Assembly: GCF_000611645.1 (NCBI RefSeq)
Contig: NW_014012823.1
Span: 1-20,153 of the forward strand
Reading direction: 5' to 3'
DNA length: 20,153 nt
Source: Monoraphidium neglectum
Lineage: Eukaryota; Chlorophyta; Chlorophyceae; Sphaeropleales; Selenastraceae
Part shown: in pieces, positions 18,603-20,153 of the stretch
Numbering within the stretch: the first letter of the stretch is position 1
How the letters are laid out: the number at the start of each line of letters is the position of its first letter
Notes under the pieces: generated by a model
What the model was told of the DNA's origin: nothing
Seen by the model: the letters and a program-made list of their open reading frames with translations, nothing else
The model's database searches: none
Position numbers and translations under genes: made by a program

Positions 18603-20153
18603 ATGCTCGCTTTCCGAACGCCTCCATCCCTTCAGGCCAGCGCCAGGGCTGACGCAGCGGCCGCCCGCCCGCATATCCTCAGGCGTGCCGCCGCGCAGCG
18701 CGGCGGCGCCTGCCGCGCAGGGCCGGACGGGCGGAGCGCGGCCGCCGACAGGGATGGTGCTTCGGCCAGCGGCCGCAGCATTGTCGCAGCCATCGGTCAG
18801 GATCACCAGAGGTGGGCGGCAGGGGGGGATTCGCAAGGCGACGGGCGGCTGGCGTGAAGTGGCGCGACGCGGGCGCCCAATAAATGTGCATGCCTTGGCG
18901 TCCTTAGGCACAGACTTGACGACCCGGCTGGGGCCGGCCACTGGGCCGACTGGCCGTGGAGATAGTGTTTGCGGTGTGGAGGGCGTTTCGGATGGAGGCG
19001 ACGGGGTGGTCGCGCCCGCGACGCGTGCAGTTGCGCAGGCAATTGGATGCTGCCCACCTTGCAAGCGCCACTTGCATGTTTACCTACGCCTGGAGTATGC
19101 GCTTGGCCTGTGGTCGTCATGCAAGCGAGTGTTCTTGTGAAGCATTAGCGGGTGGCTTTGGACGCGTGCTGCACTTGATGTGACCTGGCTTAAGCCCAAA
19201 ATTGAGCCCACCCCCCGCTGACAAAGTGCTCTGCACTCTCGCTCACTTCCTGCACTGCTCAAACGAAGTACAGCACACATGTCCAGCCACACGCAGGAAC
19301 AAACACGAATAAGCTGTGGCATACACACACACACACACATACATCCAAATCCATCCCAGGCTGTGGCACTACCAGGAGCTGCTCCAGGGCTCAGGCATGA
19401 CGCATGACCAGCGGGAGCAGATCAGGCACCAGATCGTGCACGACCTCACGGTGAGTCTCACCCAGGCATGCTGCATGCCTGAAGACACTTGCGGAGCGTT
19501 CATGGCGCAAAGACATCCGGCCGCGCAACCAAATTTGCTTGCCCAGTACTTTCCTTCCCCTCAGCTCGGCAGTACACACGTCTGGGCAGGTTTGCCGCCG
19601 ACGCCCGTTCTCAAGCCCCTCTCAAACGAGCTCAGATGGGCGGTCTGTCCCAGGCCACTCTTATTCGCTGTGCCTGTCCTTGAAAGCAATCCCTGGCCGC
19701 CTGTCTGATGCTTTTTAAGATGTCATGATGACATCACTTCCCTACCTCATGTTTTGGGCGGCTTTGCATGTAGGTGCACGCCCTGGCGGAGGAGGAGGTC
19801 TTGTACCCCGCAATGATCAAGCACAACATCAGCAAGGGCAGCAGGTGGGCGTCGGGAGGGCCTGGGTGGACGTGTCCGCACCAACAAGCGCCGTTGTTTA
19901 GGGGGTTGGCATGTCATATGCTGCGGATGGCAATTGCTATCAGCGCCGGCAGCGCCCACCTTTTTTTACAGGGAGGGTTTGCGTTTGCACTAACATTGGA
20001 TATCCGACCCCAATAGCAGCTACAAACACAGGTGGTCTCACGGGGGCCAGCTCTCCCACCACCCCTGACACCCTCCGCACCGCTCTGCCTGACCCAGGGA
20101 CCACATGCTGCATGAGCACGGGGCCATCAAGGTCATCCTGAAAGACATTGACC
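18603..20153 (+). CDS. Hemerythrin HHE-domain protein, N-terminal part (cut by the window end)
   Basis: Predicted non-heme di-iron four-helix-bundle protein that binds O2, NO or iron; cell role unknown. Exons (plus): 18603-18811, 19360-19450, 19774-19844, 20098 to the edge. Phases fit at each GT-AG junction. Residues 1-57 are rich in Arg, Ala and Ser with few acidic residues at the start, so they may be an organelle targeting peptide. The HHE domain starts at SIVAAIGQDHQR (likely ligand H68). It continues through LWHYQELLQG and a H-x3-E motif in VHALAEEEVLYPAM (H102, E106), then H117 and DHMLHEHGAIK (H126-H131), in the order usual for the family. The first ATG in the open frame is at 18603; the frame is open upstream to about 18414 without an ATG, and an out-of-frame ATG lies near 18502. 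The 5' end could therefore be more complex. The gene is divergent from the protease at 17544. The 3' end lies outside the window. Confidence 0.75.
19323..19339. repeat. (AC)8 microsatellite next to a splice acceptor
   Basis: A short AC run ending about 20 nt before the exon 2 acceptor of the hemerythrin gene. Confidence 0.9.

Noticed and set aside
1..20153. CRISPR arrays, tRNAs, rRNA, integrated virus or transposon genes
   Set aside because: Read for regular spaced repeats, T-loop/anticodon patterns, reverse transcriptase or transposase motifs and terminal repeats; none seen.

Overview
The window looks like nuclear DNA of a GC-rich, intron-dense green alga. A trebouxiophyte of the Chlorella/Coccomyxa type is my best guess. 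This rests on short phased exons split by introns of about 90-550 nt, proteins rich in Ala/Gly/Arg/Pro, GC-biased third positions, and TGTAA-type 3'-end signals. No bacterial operon, phage, CRISPR array, tRNA or rRNA is visible. All gene models below were built by hand from splice sites, reading-frame continuity and family motifs, so individual splice sites may be off.

Layout. 1-957: no convincing gene; one coding-like fragment on + (about 523-735). 7630-1799 (minus): a 15-exon gene for a secreted heparanase-like/beta-glucuronidase enzyme of glycoside hydrolase family 79, with both catalytic glutamates visible. 12562-9389 and 17544-14268 (both minus): two tandem paralogues of a secreted pepsin-family (A1) aspartic protease. 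Each has 8 exons with the same intron phases and intact DTGS and DSGS motifs. 18603 to the right edge (plus): the 5' part of a hemerythrin (HHE) domain protein with a targeting-like N-terminus, divergent from the second protease and cut by the window end.

The three minus-strand genes lie head-to-tail. In each, the first TGTAA downstream of the stop is about 0.8-1.0 kb away, suggesting uniformly long 3' UTRs. The hydrolase and the proteases all carry signal peptides, so they probably act in the secretory pathway, vacuole or cell surface. A shared physiological role is only an inference. The hemerythrin gene probably has its own promoter in the roughly 1-kb divergent spacer, which holds TGACG-type elements and a palindromic TGACGTCA.

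No clearly undescribed system is evident. The most interesting signals are two different GC-AG introns in the two protease paralogues, a near-identical 121-bp tract between them that suggests gene conversion, a GC-rich hairpin touching the start codon of the GH79 gene, a pentanucleotide microsatellite lying against a 3' splice site, and a local excess of TGACGTCA palindromes.
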